Assembly (NCBI GenBank): GCA_018806985.1
Contig: JADANN010000179.1
Span: 124,001-188,000, forward strand
Length of the DNA stretch: 64,000 bases
From: Angiostrongylus vasorum
Lineage: Eukaryota > Nematoda > Chromadorea > Rhabditida > Metastrongylidae
Direction of reading: 5' to 3'
In this document: positions 24,076-34,800 of the stretch, in pieces
Layout: each line of letters begins with the position of its first letter
Numbering within the stretch: the first letter of the stretch is position 1
The notes under the pieces: generated by a model
What the model was told of the DNA's origin: nothing
The model's database searches: none
Seen by the model: the letters and a program-made list of their open reading frames with translations, nothing else
Translations under genes and position numbers: made by a program

Positions 24076-25002
24076 GTAACAACTTCGTCTCTGCTGATCA
24101 AGAAAAATGGTGATCATTATGGTCTTTTCAGGGCAAATGGTATCGCTGCATTTCGCAGAGCTTAATTACTTTTTCCAAGAGATTAGAGTTCGCAATGAAT
24201 ATGGGAGTCTGCGGGTTACCCTCACTAGCTGATACCAAGGGCTCAGTAACTCAGGTGGTGTTCTCAAACAATGAGAGAAATCGAGTGGAGCAGGTGGTGT
24301 CAACCAAATATTATTTTTTAATCTTTGGGAAGAACTGTCAATGCTAACAGCTTCAGGCTTCGCTCCTGTATGTTCATACTATATATTGTTCGAGAGAACA
24401 TAATTTCCTTTCCTTATTTTAAAGAAAATCTGAAGAAGAGCAAAAAGTTCTTGGACGACTTTTAGATGTAAGGCTGCCAAAACCACTCACAGAACCAATA
24501 TTGCATGTAATCATGGAATTTTGCTTTCAAGAGCTTCATGACAGAGACAAGATCCCTGAAGCTGATGAGAATCGGAAACGACCTTCCAATCTTCGATTAT
24601 GATGACGATCGTTTGCAGTCTTCAACTGAACAACTGTACAAAATGAATGAAGCTTGCCTGAACAGCCACGTGCAACTAAAGCAATTGCGAATCAATACTT
24701 TTCAAAACGAACCGCTACCTAACTTTATCACGAATAATCAGTATCTTCTTCTAAGAGTGTTCATTCCACACAAGGTTGGAAGAGAGAACAACTGCTGTGG
24801 ACAATTGCTTCGGACCAACCAATTCTGAAGAAGACGAAGATGCCTGGACGTTCTCCAAACCAAAGCTTCATAACAACCTCGTTCAAGCTGAACGATCATA
24901 AAAGATACATAAGACAACTTCTTTAAGAAATTTCCAAGGACTTGGCAAAGAAAAAAGAAATCGATCAGAAAACAAAGGAAATATTTGTTCCTTTGGTGAG
25001 AA

Positions 25003-25042
25003 AGACTCTGAGGAAGGCGAAATCCGGTGAAACGTCAGCTTG
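25003..25042 (+). ncRNA. Hammerhead-like ribozyme motif, partly decayed
   Basis: CTGAGGA, then GGCGAAATCCGGT, then GAAACGTC-AGCT. The core bases are present, but stem II (GGCG with CGGT) and stem I (GACT with AGCT) each have a mismatch. It is followed by AATAAAGAATAAAAATAACACC, as in the copy at 50,940. Confidence 0.45.
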
Positions 25043-25989
25043 TTCGTGAATAAAGAATAAAAATAACACCTCGTGTTTGCTCAACAAGAATACGGAGAAT
25101 TCCTTTGGTGAGAATCCATCTTGCAGCAGTCGAATTAGTATTAGGTGGCATACAGGACATCGAACATCCAATTCAATTTCGTTCAACCCCGGTCTGGATA
25201 ACCAGTATTTTGTTTTCTTGACGAGCTAACACGAAGTTGTTACAAATCCTTATCATGACTAGCGTTTCAGCTGTTTTTCCCTTCATAACAATCACGATAA
25301 TTCTAGTCTAGTGTATACACCAGTTGTACATTCTTTTTAATGTTGACCTTCGTCTCTGAGGCATACAGAGGAATCCTAGAAGAGTGCAGTACCGCCAAAA
25401 TGAAGCAGCATCATACACCATTGGCTCTTCTAAAGAGAGCTCTAGTTGCACCAAAGTGACCTGACCTCCTCGGTAGTCCCCAGGATACAGGTTTATTCTT
25501 GGGCGATTGCCAGAAATCATTTGTGGCTTTGATGAACATGAAACCGCCGAAACCTTGGCCACATTAGAAATTTATGAAAGCTCATCAGTGGACTAAAATA
25601 CAGAGAGTAAAGAGGCCTTTATAATGGAATCTGTTATGCGTTTTCTTTGCGTAACAGGAACGATCCGTTTGTTGATTGCATTGTGATATGCTGTTGAAAC
25701 TGGATTGTGTGAAACAACCAACGGCGTTCGGTGTAGCGATAAGGAAAAAGAAATATAAAGCACCAAAGCACTTCAAAAATTGGTAGCAGACCATGAACGT
25801 CAACGATTTGCGTTGATTAATTTAGGGGTTTGACGAGGTCGGATGTCCAAGCAAATTTCACCAGAAAAGTGGAAAGAATTAGGATACGAAGCTCTGATCC
25901 ATTCAGAATACTTAGTGTCTTTCTTATTTAAAACAGAATACTAACTTTTCAAGGAACTGGAAACAAGATAATTATTAACAAGCAACCCA

Positions 25990-26305
25990 CTGTGGAGGTG
26001 GGGCCGGGGAGGGGGATCCGCGCCAGGAAATCGCTCAAAAACGCGTTTTAAGCGAGAAAAACGCAAAAAACGACCGCCCACACGAAGTGGACGAGTTGTC
26101 TCTTTGGACGCTATGAAACGCCTCAGTACGCGATCTTCGCTATTCCCTGCCGGCTGTCAGCTAGTCACGCGCTCCTGCAAAAGCCCACGCTGGGTACTGT
26201 AGCCGCGGACGAGTTATCGCGGAAAACGTCAAAAAACGCGAATTTCGGCGGTCCGACGTTATTTCCAGCCGGCTGTCAGCTAGTTAGCAGCGCCGGCACC
26301 CGCCG
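25990..26305 (+). repeat. GC-rich tandem block, ~118-bp period
   Basis: Two imperfect units: GGACGAGTTGTC at 26,089 and GGACGAGTTATC at 26,207; GCCGGCTGTCAGCTAGT at 26,149 and 26,268. AAAAACGCG-type motifs recur (26,035-26,070 and 26,228-26,240). The block is far richer in G+C than its surroundings and preceded by GGTGGGGCCGGGGAGGGG. No coding frame. Confidence 0.7.
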
Positions 26306-27037
26306 GATAAGATACTCAAATCGTCTTTAGAACATTCGTGCACTCCACATGCTCAGAAATTCATTGTGGTAGAATAAGCGCTTATTGACAAAATATATGG
26401 ATTTCAATGACTTTCATTTCGATGAATAAAGTATTTCAAGATGAGAGATCGAACAGAGAAGAATTTCTTAAAGGCAGGCAGGAATGCATTTAATTAGCAA
26501 GAACAGCGTCATCAATCTTGTCAGACAAGCGGCCCTATCTGCTGCATGTGTTCCCTGACGTCTTTCGTAAGACTTCAGTTTCGTTTAAGTAATAGGTCGA
26601 GTCACAAATGATAGTCAGTGACGTAATCACCTACGAAACGGCCATGACTGACGGCCAGCAAGAGAACGAAACGAATGAGGAATGCGCTTGAGTCATTCAA
26701 GTATCCAAGTAACTTAGTAATAAGTTTCAACAATTCGTTCTATCCGAAGTCTCGAATAAACGTCAAAAGCTTAAAATGTTCACGTAACGTATTTATAGGT
26801 GTGTGAGCATCTAGATGATTCCTTCAAGAAGGGAAAAAAGGGTAAAGAATAAGTTGGCTAGAACAACCCTAGCAATCTGAATTAGCCAAATGAAGAGATA
26901 AAATTAGTTAAATTATCAGATATTCAATTACATCGAAAAAAAATTGTGGTGGGCAGCAAATAAGAAGTAAACATTCTATCAATAAAATTACAATTCTTTC
27001 TGTAATAAGCTTGCACGAGGTTGATTAACAATTCTTA

Positions 27038-27078
27038 TTCGACTAACGTTTCGACGTCTTCGTCTTCATCAGAGCCGA
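27038..27078 (-). ncRNA. Type I hammerhead ribozyme motif (predicted)
   Basis: On the minus strand: stem I strand TCGGCT, CTGATGA, A, stem II GACG-AAGA-CGTC, GAA, AC/GT (2-bp stem III), cleavage base T, stem I partner AGTCGA (6 pairs, one G-T). All core bases of the hammerhead consensus are present. Short stem III and an extra A before stem II resemble the minimal hammerheads of Penelope-like elements. Activity is not shown. Confidence 0.65.
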
Positions 27079-27221
27079 CCATCCGAGTCGATAACCCACG
27101 ATTCTTCGAGTGAGTATGCCTCATTCGAGAGATGGTCCGCTGAGGAAGACACAACTCGATATGAAGGCGAAGACGCCACATCGAGACGAAGAAGAACAGT
27201 GAACTATTGACTCGGATCATC

Positions 27222-27259
27222 GGCTCTGATGAAGACGAAGACGTCGAAACGTTAGCCGA
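27222..27259 (+). ncRNA. Type I hammerhead ribozyme motif (predicted), best copy
   Basis: TCGGCT, CTGATGA, A, GACG-AAGA-CGTC, GAA, AC/GT, T, AGCCGA. Stem I is a perfect 6-bp helix and stem II a perfect 4-bp helix. Predicted cleavage lies between 27,253 and 27,254. The other arm of the same element has a G-T in stem I where this one has G-C, so pairing is kept. Confidence 0.7.
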
Positions 27260-27567
27260 AAATAAACATATTCATCAACCTCATGTAAACTTATCGAGAA
27301 AAAGAGTACATATTGATTAGTAAAACCGAGGTTAAAGAAAAGTTGGTTTTGAAAAATTACAGGTATTGTAGTTCTTGCGCTAGTAACACAGTAATTCGAT
27401 GAAGTTATGATTACGATTTAAAAAAATCAACGAAAAGGGAATGAAAATCTATGTAGGGCTGTCGCAGTTCATTGGAAATTAAGACAGAGATTGTTGAGGT
27501 TATCGAACGGAAAGTTTCCCAAAATCTATGAAATTTCAGAGATTATTTACTAGTTGTTTATTAAAAT

Positions 27568-27870
27568 GTGGAGAGGAGATAGCGAAGTGGTTGGCGATGC
27601 AGCCCATCGAACGTACGAATCTCTTCCAAAATCTCTCTTTTAATCCACGTCGGAACGGCTTTGCCTGGCTGCAAGGTTGCAAAAAGAATCGACTTGACCA
27701 GATTTCTGCGACATTCATAGAGAAGGTGAAATCCTCAAGCAGCAGCCGAAGCAACAGCTTCCCAAATGTCCAAAGACTTTTGTGGACGATGAATACGATG
27801 AAAACGAATCGAATGCATGAAATATTGGGATCCGCATAGTAAACGTGATCTCGGGTCATATGAAAAATAC
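27568..27870 (+). mobile_element. SINE-B copy (diverged)
   Basis: AGATAGCGAAGTGGTTGGCG head; body ATCCTCAAGCAGCAGCCGAA, GAATCGAATGCATGAAATAT and TTGGGATCCGCATAGTAAAC, ending TCATATGAAAAATAC. The long open frames on both strands here are by-products. Confidence 0.7.
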
Positions 27871-29230
27871 GACATAGTACGTAGGGATATAGAAATGCTG
27901 GAAAACTATTTACTTGTGCAACGGACGATATCAACTATTCATTTCGACCTCACCAGGTGCTAATACATCATTGGTGGAACATAAGTTACTAAGATTTAAT
28001 ATCAGCCGTTCCCTCAATCTAACTTCGATTTTCGCCTAAATGGACGCAATGAATATTTTAGTCTACTGAATGTTCACCATCTCAGCTTGAAGTGAAGAAA
28101 AAGCTCTAGCGCAAGTCGAATTTCGACGTTGATTCACCTTCAAGCAAAGGCGCTCAGTCCTCAAAAGAGATTTTGTGCGATCGTGAAAATAACGACCACT
28201 CTTGAAATTTAGCACTATTATCTATGGGGTAGGTGTGCAGCGGAAACCTCCATGTTACACACGAAGCTCATCGGTGTTCATGCTAAAACTTTCTTAGATC
28301 TTATGTGTACAAATGACCATAGAGTTGCCATTATTACACATTTCCAATCTCATTTGACACTTGTCCGAGTGAAGAATTCGGCTTTAGTTGAATTGGAACG
28401 AACGTCAAAGATAGTGGAAATGTATGGTGCCAAGTAGAGGAAAGCACAGAGGTGCACTTCGCCGCACTCAAATTCTATAAATATACGCATTAAATGTGGT
28501 TTCGACTATATTGACAATGACTACCTGCCGACAGGAAAATTCGTCGTGTTGCACTTTTCACAAGCATCTATCATTTGGTTGGTCGACACCACAGAATGAT
28601 GGGCAGAAGTCAGCCTCGAGAAACTATTTTAATGCCGTCTCCACCCACCTTTTCAAGTTCCTTGAACTCTTACTGTATGTGAGCCAGAGTAGTAGACGTT
28701 GGCTAATGGAATCGCTGAATAAGAAAGATATGAAGGTGACGGATGACTATGCATGTTTTAAGCATACCATTCACATGATTCATTTCAAAGCGCTATCAAT
28801 AGCGGTTATTTGGTTGAATCAGTTATGGAAAAGGATCATATGTGAAGCATTTTTCTATGAAGCAAACTATTAACACACGATCGCGAAACCACAGAAATTA
28901 TTGCTTCGTGGGACATCAAACCAAGGCAAAATACTTAAGGATCCTTGATTTTCCACTTTAAACAAGGCATCACTTCTCTATTACTTGAATATACGAATGT
29001 TTTGTCATCAAGAATCGTGCCGAGATCAACATACTCTTCATTCGTCCAACGAGCTGTTGTAAAAGTAGAAGATGCTACGTGTTCCGGATAAAGCAGCATC
29101 TGTGAGCAACATTCTATCAAATGTAAGTCGTCTACAGAGCTGCAAATACAGCTGACTGAGATAAGCCGCAAGCATTCCAGTCTACCTCGTCTATGCCTAG
29201 TCTTCATAAACGAAGATACCTGCTTCTTAT
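27871..29230. other. Intergenic stretch, nothing recognised
   Basis: Contains two longer plus-strand frames, 28,252-28,437 (61 codons) and 28,496-28,873 (125 codons). Neither has recognisable motifs, a signal peptide, or splice context that joins it to neighbours, and I do not call either as a gene. Confidence 0.4.
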
Positions 29231-29239
29231 GAAGTGATT

Positions 29240-29340
29240 TGTTGAGCTGATGCGAGGTTGATATATCTTTCGTTGTTGTTGTTATTGCTGTTGGCCGATG
29301 GCTGACGTATCGGTGAATTCACCTTCCTCAGAGCGGTGCC
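29240..29340 (-). mobile_element. Hammerhead-bearing element fragment
   Basis: Shares AGCTGATGCGAGGTTG and the CGTTGTTGTTGTT tract with the element at 61,592. The hammerhead (29,300-29,334, minus) has CTGAGGA, stem II GGTG-AATT-CACC and ACGTC-AGCC, but GAAAC is GATAC, so it is probably inactive. Stem II differs from the GGCG/CGCC of the 61-kb copy by a compensated pair. Confidence 0.6.
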
Positions 29341-29657
29341 GTTACGAGTGGAACTCAAACTCGGATAGTGCTCTACTTCTAAGATAAATCCTCTTTAGTG
29401 CGGTTCTTTATATTCACTTAACGTGTCCTATCCATCTCCTAGTTGTCAAAAACTCATGAATAACCACATTAAAACTGTACTAAAATATTTGAACTAAAAG
29501 TGTAGTTGACCTTAGATTCACTTCAGCGCTGTAAGTATTTACACAGCAATCCCGTGCGGTCAGCATCATACTGCAACTGTCTAATCTTAATAAAGTCGTT
29601 ATCAACTTGATAAAATAGAATTATCATAACACAGGAGGTTTCATTTAATGTGTTCAG

Positions 29658-30150
29658 GTCTTGGTAGTATCATCTTTTTTCATTCCCTATTCAAGTAAGG
29701 CTGGCGTCTTCAGTTCTTCTACAGTCGCTTAAATGGTGGATATCAGTATTCGGATGGCTCGCTGCGTTAGCATCTTGGTTTCAAATTATCGTCGGTTGGT
29801 TCCATTTCTTCCTCCGTTTCGTTTCTAAATGATTAAAACACAATCTTAACCACTACTATAAAGGTATTTCCCTTTCGCAACAATACTCTCTGGGATGTTC
29901 ATGAATTTTTCGTTTTTGATAGGATGGGGGCCACTATAGCCGAAACATAAGCAATGTATCACTGAGGTCGAACGGATGGAGAGACGTTACCGTGTTACTT
30001 TATTTTCGAAATTTGAAGAGAATATGAAATATTTAGCCAATTGTGTTTCCAGTGTTAGGGTTTGGTCGTGAAGAAGTTCTAAATTATCAGTGGAAATTCT
30101 ATGTGTTTATTCTTTTGTGGATCATTATCACTTGCTCATACTTCAACGCC
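29658..30150 (+). CDS. Possible exons of an unrecognised membrane protein (partial)
   Basis: Three segments join in phase: 29,658-29,694, 29,714-29,788 and 30,053-30,150 (acceptors TTCAG, TTCAG, TTTCCAG; donors GTAAGG, GTTGGT, GTAAGT). They encode two hydrophobic stretches, around ISVFGWLAALASWFQIIVV and WKFYVFILLWIIITCSYF, linked by LGFGREEVLNYQ. No family is recognised. The next frame, 30,218-30,335 (EGELHEELNYELQKEDPNF, ending SIEKAG-stop), looks like a cytoplasmic tail but does not join in phase. No start was found. It could also be chance. Confidence 0.3.
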
Positions 30151-30622
30151 GTAAGTTGTACGCAAATCACAGTACTTTTTCTTCCTGAAATTCTCCTGAA
30201 TGATTTGTGGCCCCAGTTTTGAAGGTGAACTTCATGAAGAGTTGAACTATGAATTGCAGAAAGAGGATCCTAACTTTACAGCGTTATCCATAGATCAGAA
30301 GAAATCCGACATTTCCATTGAAAAGGCCGGCTAAGAGTAAATCTATACGACGACTCGCCATCACCCCTTGATGAAACACTCCTGAAACGTGGCAAGCTTA
30401 TGCTTTAGGGGCCACTGACTGCCTATTGTGGCCACGCTCAACACTGTAGAGCAGACTTTTTTCATGTAATTCTTAACAAAGAGAAAGTTAAGATAAACAC
30501 TTTACGGAGACCCAACTGTTTTTAGCAATGCGAAAAAAAACGTTTTGTTAATCTTTAACGGATACGGGAGTCCTTCTGAGAATGTTCGTTTAAGCTTAGT
30601 ATTTGTTGTTCCCTTTTTATAG

Positions 30623-30850
30623 CAATCGCGAGGTTGTTATTCAGCACACCTTTACTTCCTTACAAATATAGCACATAAAACACAACGGTAGCTGACGTTT
30701 CGGCAGTATCGCCTTCTTCAGAACCTGGAAGGGTACACTAATATGATAAGAAGGAAGAAGGCGATACTGCCGAAACGTCAGCTACCGTTGTGTTTTATGT
30801 GCTATATTTGCAAGGAAGTAAAGGTGTGCTGAATAACAACCTCGCGATTG
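30623..30850. mobile_element. Near-perfect foldback element (97-bp arms)
   Basis: Arms 30,623-30,719 and 30,754-30,850 are inverted copies with one mismatch (TTACAAAT against TTGCAAAT); the spacer is 34 bases. Ends are CAATCGCGAGGTTGTTATTC and its complement. The low divergence suggests a recent origin or gene conversion between the arms. The left arm and spacer hold a hammerhead motif on the minus strand; the right arm has the GAAACGTC half but lacks CTGA. Confidence 0.85.
30687..30725 (-). ncRNA. Type I hammerhead ribozyme motif (predicted)
   Basis: Minus strand: GGTT, CTGAAGA, A, stem II GGCG-ATAC-TGCC (one G-T), GAA, AC/GT, C, AGCTACC. The cleavage triplet is GTC, the usual one. Stem I is short (4 pairs with wobbles). 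Predicted cleavage lies between 30,694 and 30,693. Confidence 0.6.
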
Positions 30851-30983
30851 TTGTAAAAAAAGCGAACAACAGATTTATAATCCAATGCCGAGGTTAATAG
30901 AAAGTTGATATTGGAAACCCTTTCTTATTTGTATTTGCTTATAGAAACTGTTTGTCAATTCTAAAAAGTTACCTACGACTTCA

Positions 30984-31363
30984 GGGGTGAATGGCACAGT
31001 GGTAGTGATGTCCATCGTCACGAGCATGGTGCTAGTTCGATTCCGCTCCGGGCCGACTAAGCCTCTCATTCTTTCGGGGTCGGGAAATTGGTACCGGACT
31101 TGGCTGGGAAATAATCACTCAAAGCAATCCAATTAGGAACGCTCCAGCCTGGCTGTCCCATGAATTCAGGCAGAATTCCTCGATCAGCATTCTACGACAT
31201 TCAAGATGAAATGAAAATCCTCAAGCAGCAACCGAAGCCACACGTAAAGTTGGAAGATCTTCGTGGACAATGGATGCGAGGAAAAGAATCGAATGTGAGA
31301 AGTGCTGGGATCCGCACGGCAGATGTGAAGACGGGTCATATAAATGAATGTAAATAAAATAAA
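30984..31363 (+). mobile_element. SINE-B copy, well preserved
   Basis: GGCACAGTGGTAGTGATGTC head with GCTAGTTCGATTCCGCTCC; body GGTCGGGAAATTGGTACCGG, CATTCTACGACATTCAAGAT, TCGTGGACAATGGATGCGAG, AGTGCTGGGATCCGCACGG; tail AATAAAATAAAA. It resembles the 7,351 copy closely enough to show the family is full length at about 330-380 bases. Confidence 0.85.
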
Positions 31364-31800
31364 AGTACTTACGACTCCATTTTTCCTTTTGTTCTTTGCT
31401 TGATTTCATAGCTAACTTTCGTATGTGGATATCACTTTTTTTTTGACAACGAAAAGTCAAGGTTCGATCGACAATTGGAAGTAGGAAGATTGACAGGGAT
31501 TTTATTGTCCATCTGAGATAGGGAAAGTGTGGAATGGATAAAAAAATGAATTATTAAGATAGAGTTGCTACTGTTCACTTCTTTTTCTTCTGGAAAAAAA
31601 AGGACCTAATACTGAAATGGACGTTGTGAATTCAGATGTTCGCTGTGGCTCGTCCCATACCGCAACAATACCATGTAAAAAAACGCGACGACCAAGAAGA
31701 AAATAGTGAAAATGTGAAACGAAGAGCAGAAACGCTCAATCTATTCTCAGTTAGTTGTCAGTAGGTAGCAAACTTGCTCTGCAAGAACATTACTGGTAAG

Positions 31801-34800
31801 TTTTGCATGTGAATTACTGCGGCTCGTGCCAAGTACTGAAGCCACTACGCGCCCATCATTGTAAAATATGCGGTCGCTGTATTCTTCGAATGGATCATCA
31901 CTGTCCTCTTCTACAGGTACGGTTAAGGTTTTTAAGCAAAATTGCTAGTGGTATTTCCATCTGTCGGGAATCACTGTGTAGGCCAAAAATGCATCCACTC
32001 ATCTATAAGATCGAATTGAGTGCGTGGCGTAACCTTAAAGGATTGATCAGAGCCAAACGCCTCATTCCCTTTATCCTTTCATTGTTATCTACACTGAAAA
32101 ATCCCAAGTACCTGACGTTACCCTACGTTTACCCATGTCTCCTTACAATGTGTTTCTTTTATTTTCCTTCGTTTTACATGATGCAGTACCACATATTACG
32201 TAGATCTCAGCACTAATTCCATTCGATTTTTTCTCTTTGCATCCGCTATCTACAAAAAATCTCCGAACATTATCGTTTGGCTTCGACTGTTGCTCGAGTA
32301 TCATCGGCGTTCCCAAAACCTTTGAATGTTTGTCGAGTCGGTTCTTCATGGTGATAGCTGCCGTGAAGGGGTGTTCTCTGATCGTTTCCATTGGCTGCAG
32401 CCCGTCTTCGTAGTTTAGTTTGCAGAGAGCCTTTTTTTCCGACAATTCTGGCAAATGGGGCTTGGTTGGCACTAAGCGGATCCAAGATGAAGGAGAATGA
32501 ATTACTCATTTGATGTATCGTAGAACTATAATATAAATTCAGATCGCTGAGGAATTTATAAAACATCAAAACCCTGTGACCGTCATTTTGGACAAGAACC
32601 GTTAAATGAACATCGGATAGCACATAATTTCACAAAAATCCTAGCAATAAAATCACAATCATGTAATTAACTGTGTCCTAGTACTACTATCTCCTGTTTC
32701 ACCTGTCGTCCCGTTGATCGTTGCGTGACTCGAGAGGGCACCGACAAATCTTACATTTCTCCATGACGAGTCCAAGAGTAACCTAGTGGATTTCTCTCGC
32801 TCTAGGGACTCCTTCAGCATCGTATCTTCATATCTTTTTTTTCTGAGATATTCGTGAAGAGCCCTGACCATCGGGTCGGTGATATTCCTGCAGTACGTTT
32901 TATAGCCCCAAGAATCTAGTCACTAATGGCTCTTATCCATCTATTGTCGTTCCTACGCATTGCGTATGTAGCCCACCTTATCTTCGATAGTTTGGCGTAT
33001 AAAATGATGTTTTTGATTTTTGGTCGTTGACGCAGGTCGGAGCTTCGGATCACTTCCCTCACTTGCGTGAAACAAGATACTCTTAGCTTTCATCCTGGTT
33101 ACGTAGAGACCAGGTTTCTGACGATTACATTAAGGCAGAAAGCACCATTTAGTCCAAAAGGTGAGCATAGAGTTGGGTGTTCCTTATTCTTCCCATCATA
33201 TCCTCGATGTTCCTCAACGCTTCCCTGGCCTCTCGCTGCCTCCTATTCAACTTTGGAGCTATGTCGTTAATCATATGGACTTCCCGACCTAGATAGGTGT
33301 GCAATGCATTTGGAAATATTCACTACATTGAGCGTGAATAAAGAGAACCAAACCAATTCGCTCTTAATGAACCTCGTTTTTGTGAGATTTAGACGAAGAC
33401 CAATCTTCCACAGGCCTGATCAAAGTCGGTAAACATTCGTTTTGTTTGGCTAATGCTTGGTGTTATAAGAACGATGTCATCAAGAAAGCGAAGATGGTGT
33501 AATTGGCGACCATCCATTTTCATTCCATGTTGTCCAAATCCAGTGTTCGTTTGACGTTCTCGAGCATGGCGGTAAATAATTTTGGCAAGATGGTTTTGGC
33601 CTTGCATAACCCTTGTTTTGTCGATGTTAGTATAGTTACAGAATATCATATCATAATACTGGTATTATAATACTGGGAAAATTACTAAATTTTTTTGACA
33701 GTCTCACAAAAAAGCATGAAAATATAGTACAATTTAGACATACACAATTCGAATTCCTTGCCAAGTTTTCTTAGTAAAAGAATGCGGCGCCTTCTTGCAA
33801 TGCACCAACGGTAGTGCCCATCCGTTGACGGATGATTGTTGATAGGACTAAAAAAAAATTGGCCTACAGAAAGCCAAAGCAGGCTCTTCGGCTGGAGTGG
33901 TGGATACCATTTGAGTCCCCGGCAAGTTTAAACACAGGTTCGAAGCCCAAATGGTGTTCCGAGTTTTGCTCAACTCTCAGCGTGTTTGTGTTAATCCATC
34001 ACCGTCACTACATTTCCCTCACCCATAGCTTATGTTTAGGTGTGTATTCATCACCACAATCACAAGTTCTTTCTGCTTTTCTTGTTCTGGCCATGCTGTC
34101 TCGGCATTTTCGTCACGTTGATCACCATTCCATACATCATTCGAACGGCAAACAGTCTTTGGATCGGCGGAACCTTATCCTCGGAGCAGCACCTGTTGAA
34201 TAGTGCCATTATGAATGCCGTGGTGAGTATATTCCTAACTTGACCCTGACGCATCTGAAACTAAATCCCGGACAAGGTGAAGGATGAGTCATGAGATACA
34301 GATTAGACCCACGCACTAAGCGGTCTATACACAATATCACTTTCTATTCATCAATATACCTGAATGCATAAGAAGTGTGGCGATGCTGAGGTCCTTTCTT
34401 TTTACCGTTTGAGCCACTTTTTTCTTTGAAATCGCTAGATACTAGATACCACATGGTAAGCGCTTTTGTGAAGGTCGAAAAGCCTTCTCGACTTTAGTGC
34501 ATTACGGACTAGCGTGAAACATTCTCAATGTCGACGACACGACATTGTCTTCCACTACTAATTTACAATATCCGATGTACAACTGCTATTCACACTCATA
34601 AACAATATGTCGTGACAGACCAGCAAACCCTAGATGTAATCATGTTCATCATAAGTGCCTTCCGTACGCCATAGCTATCCACATTCACACAAATTATGGA
34701 CGTCCATGCTGATATTCGTGCATACTAACACATGCGCAACAATGCGCATTTGCTTCAATGCACTCTTTAAACGAAGATTTAACCCTCTCCATGCCTCAGA

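Larger units (their letters stand above)
27005..27294. mobile_element. Foldback element with two outward-facing hammerhead motifs
   Basis: The left end AAGCTTGCACGAGGTTGAT and the right end CATCAACCTCATGTAAACTT are complementary. The arms each carry a full hammerhead motif (27,038-27,078 on -, 27,222-27,259 on +) and are separated by about 140 bases. Arms are ~75 bases with several mismatches, so the two halves have diverged. Confidence 0.75.

Noticed and set aside
24965..25186. Frame with CPVCH that could suggest a zinc finger
   Set aside because: Antisense to a hammerhead-like repeat; only one Cys pair and no partner residues.
26000..26300. CRISPR-like direct repeats
   Set aside because: Only two imperfect units with a ~118-bp period in eukaryotic DNA; a tandem repeat, not a CRISPR array.
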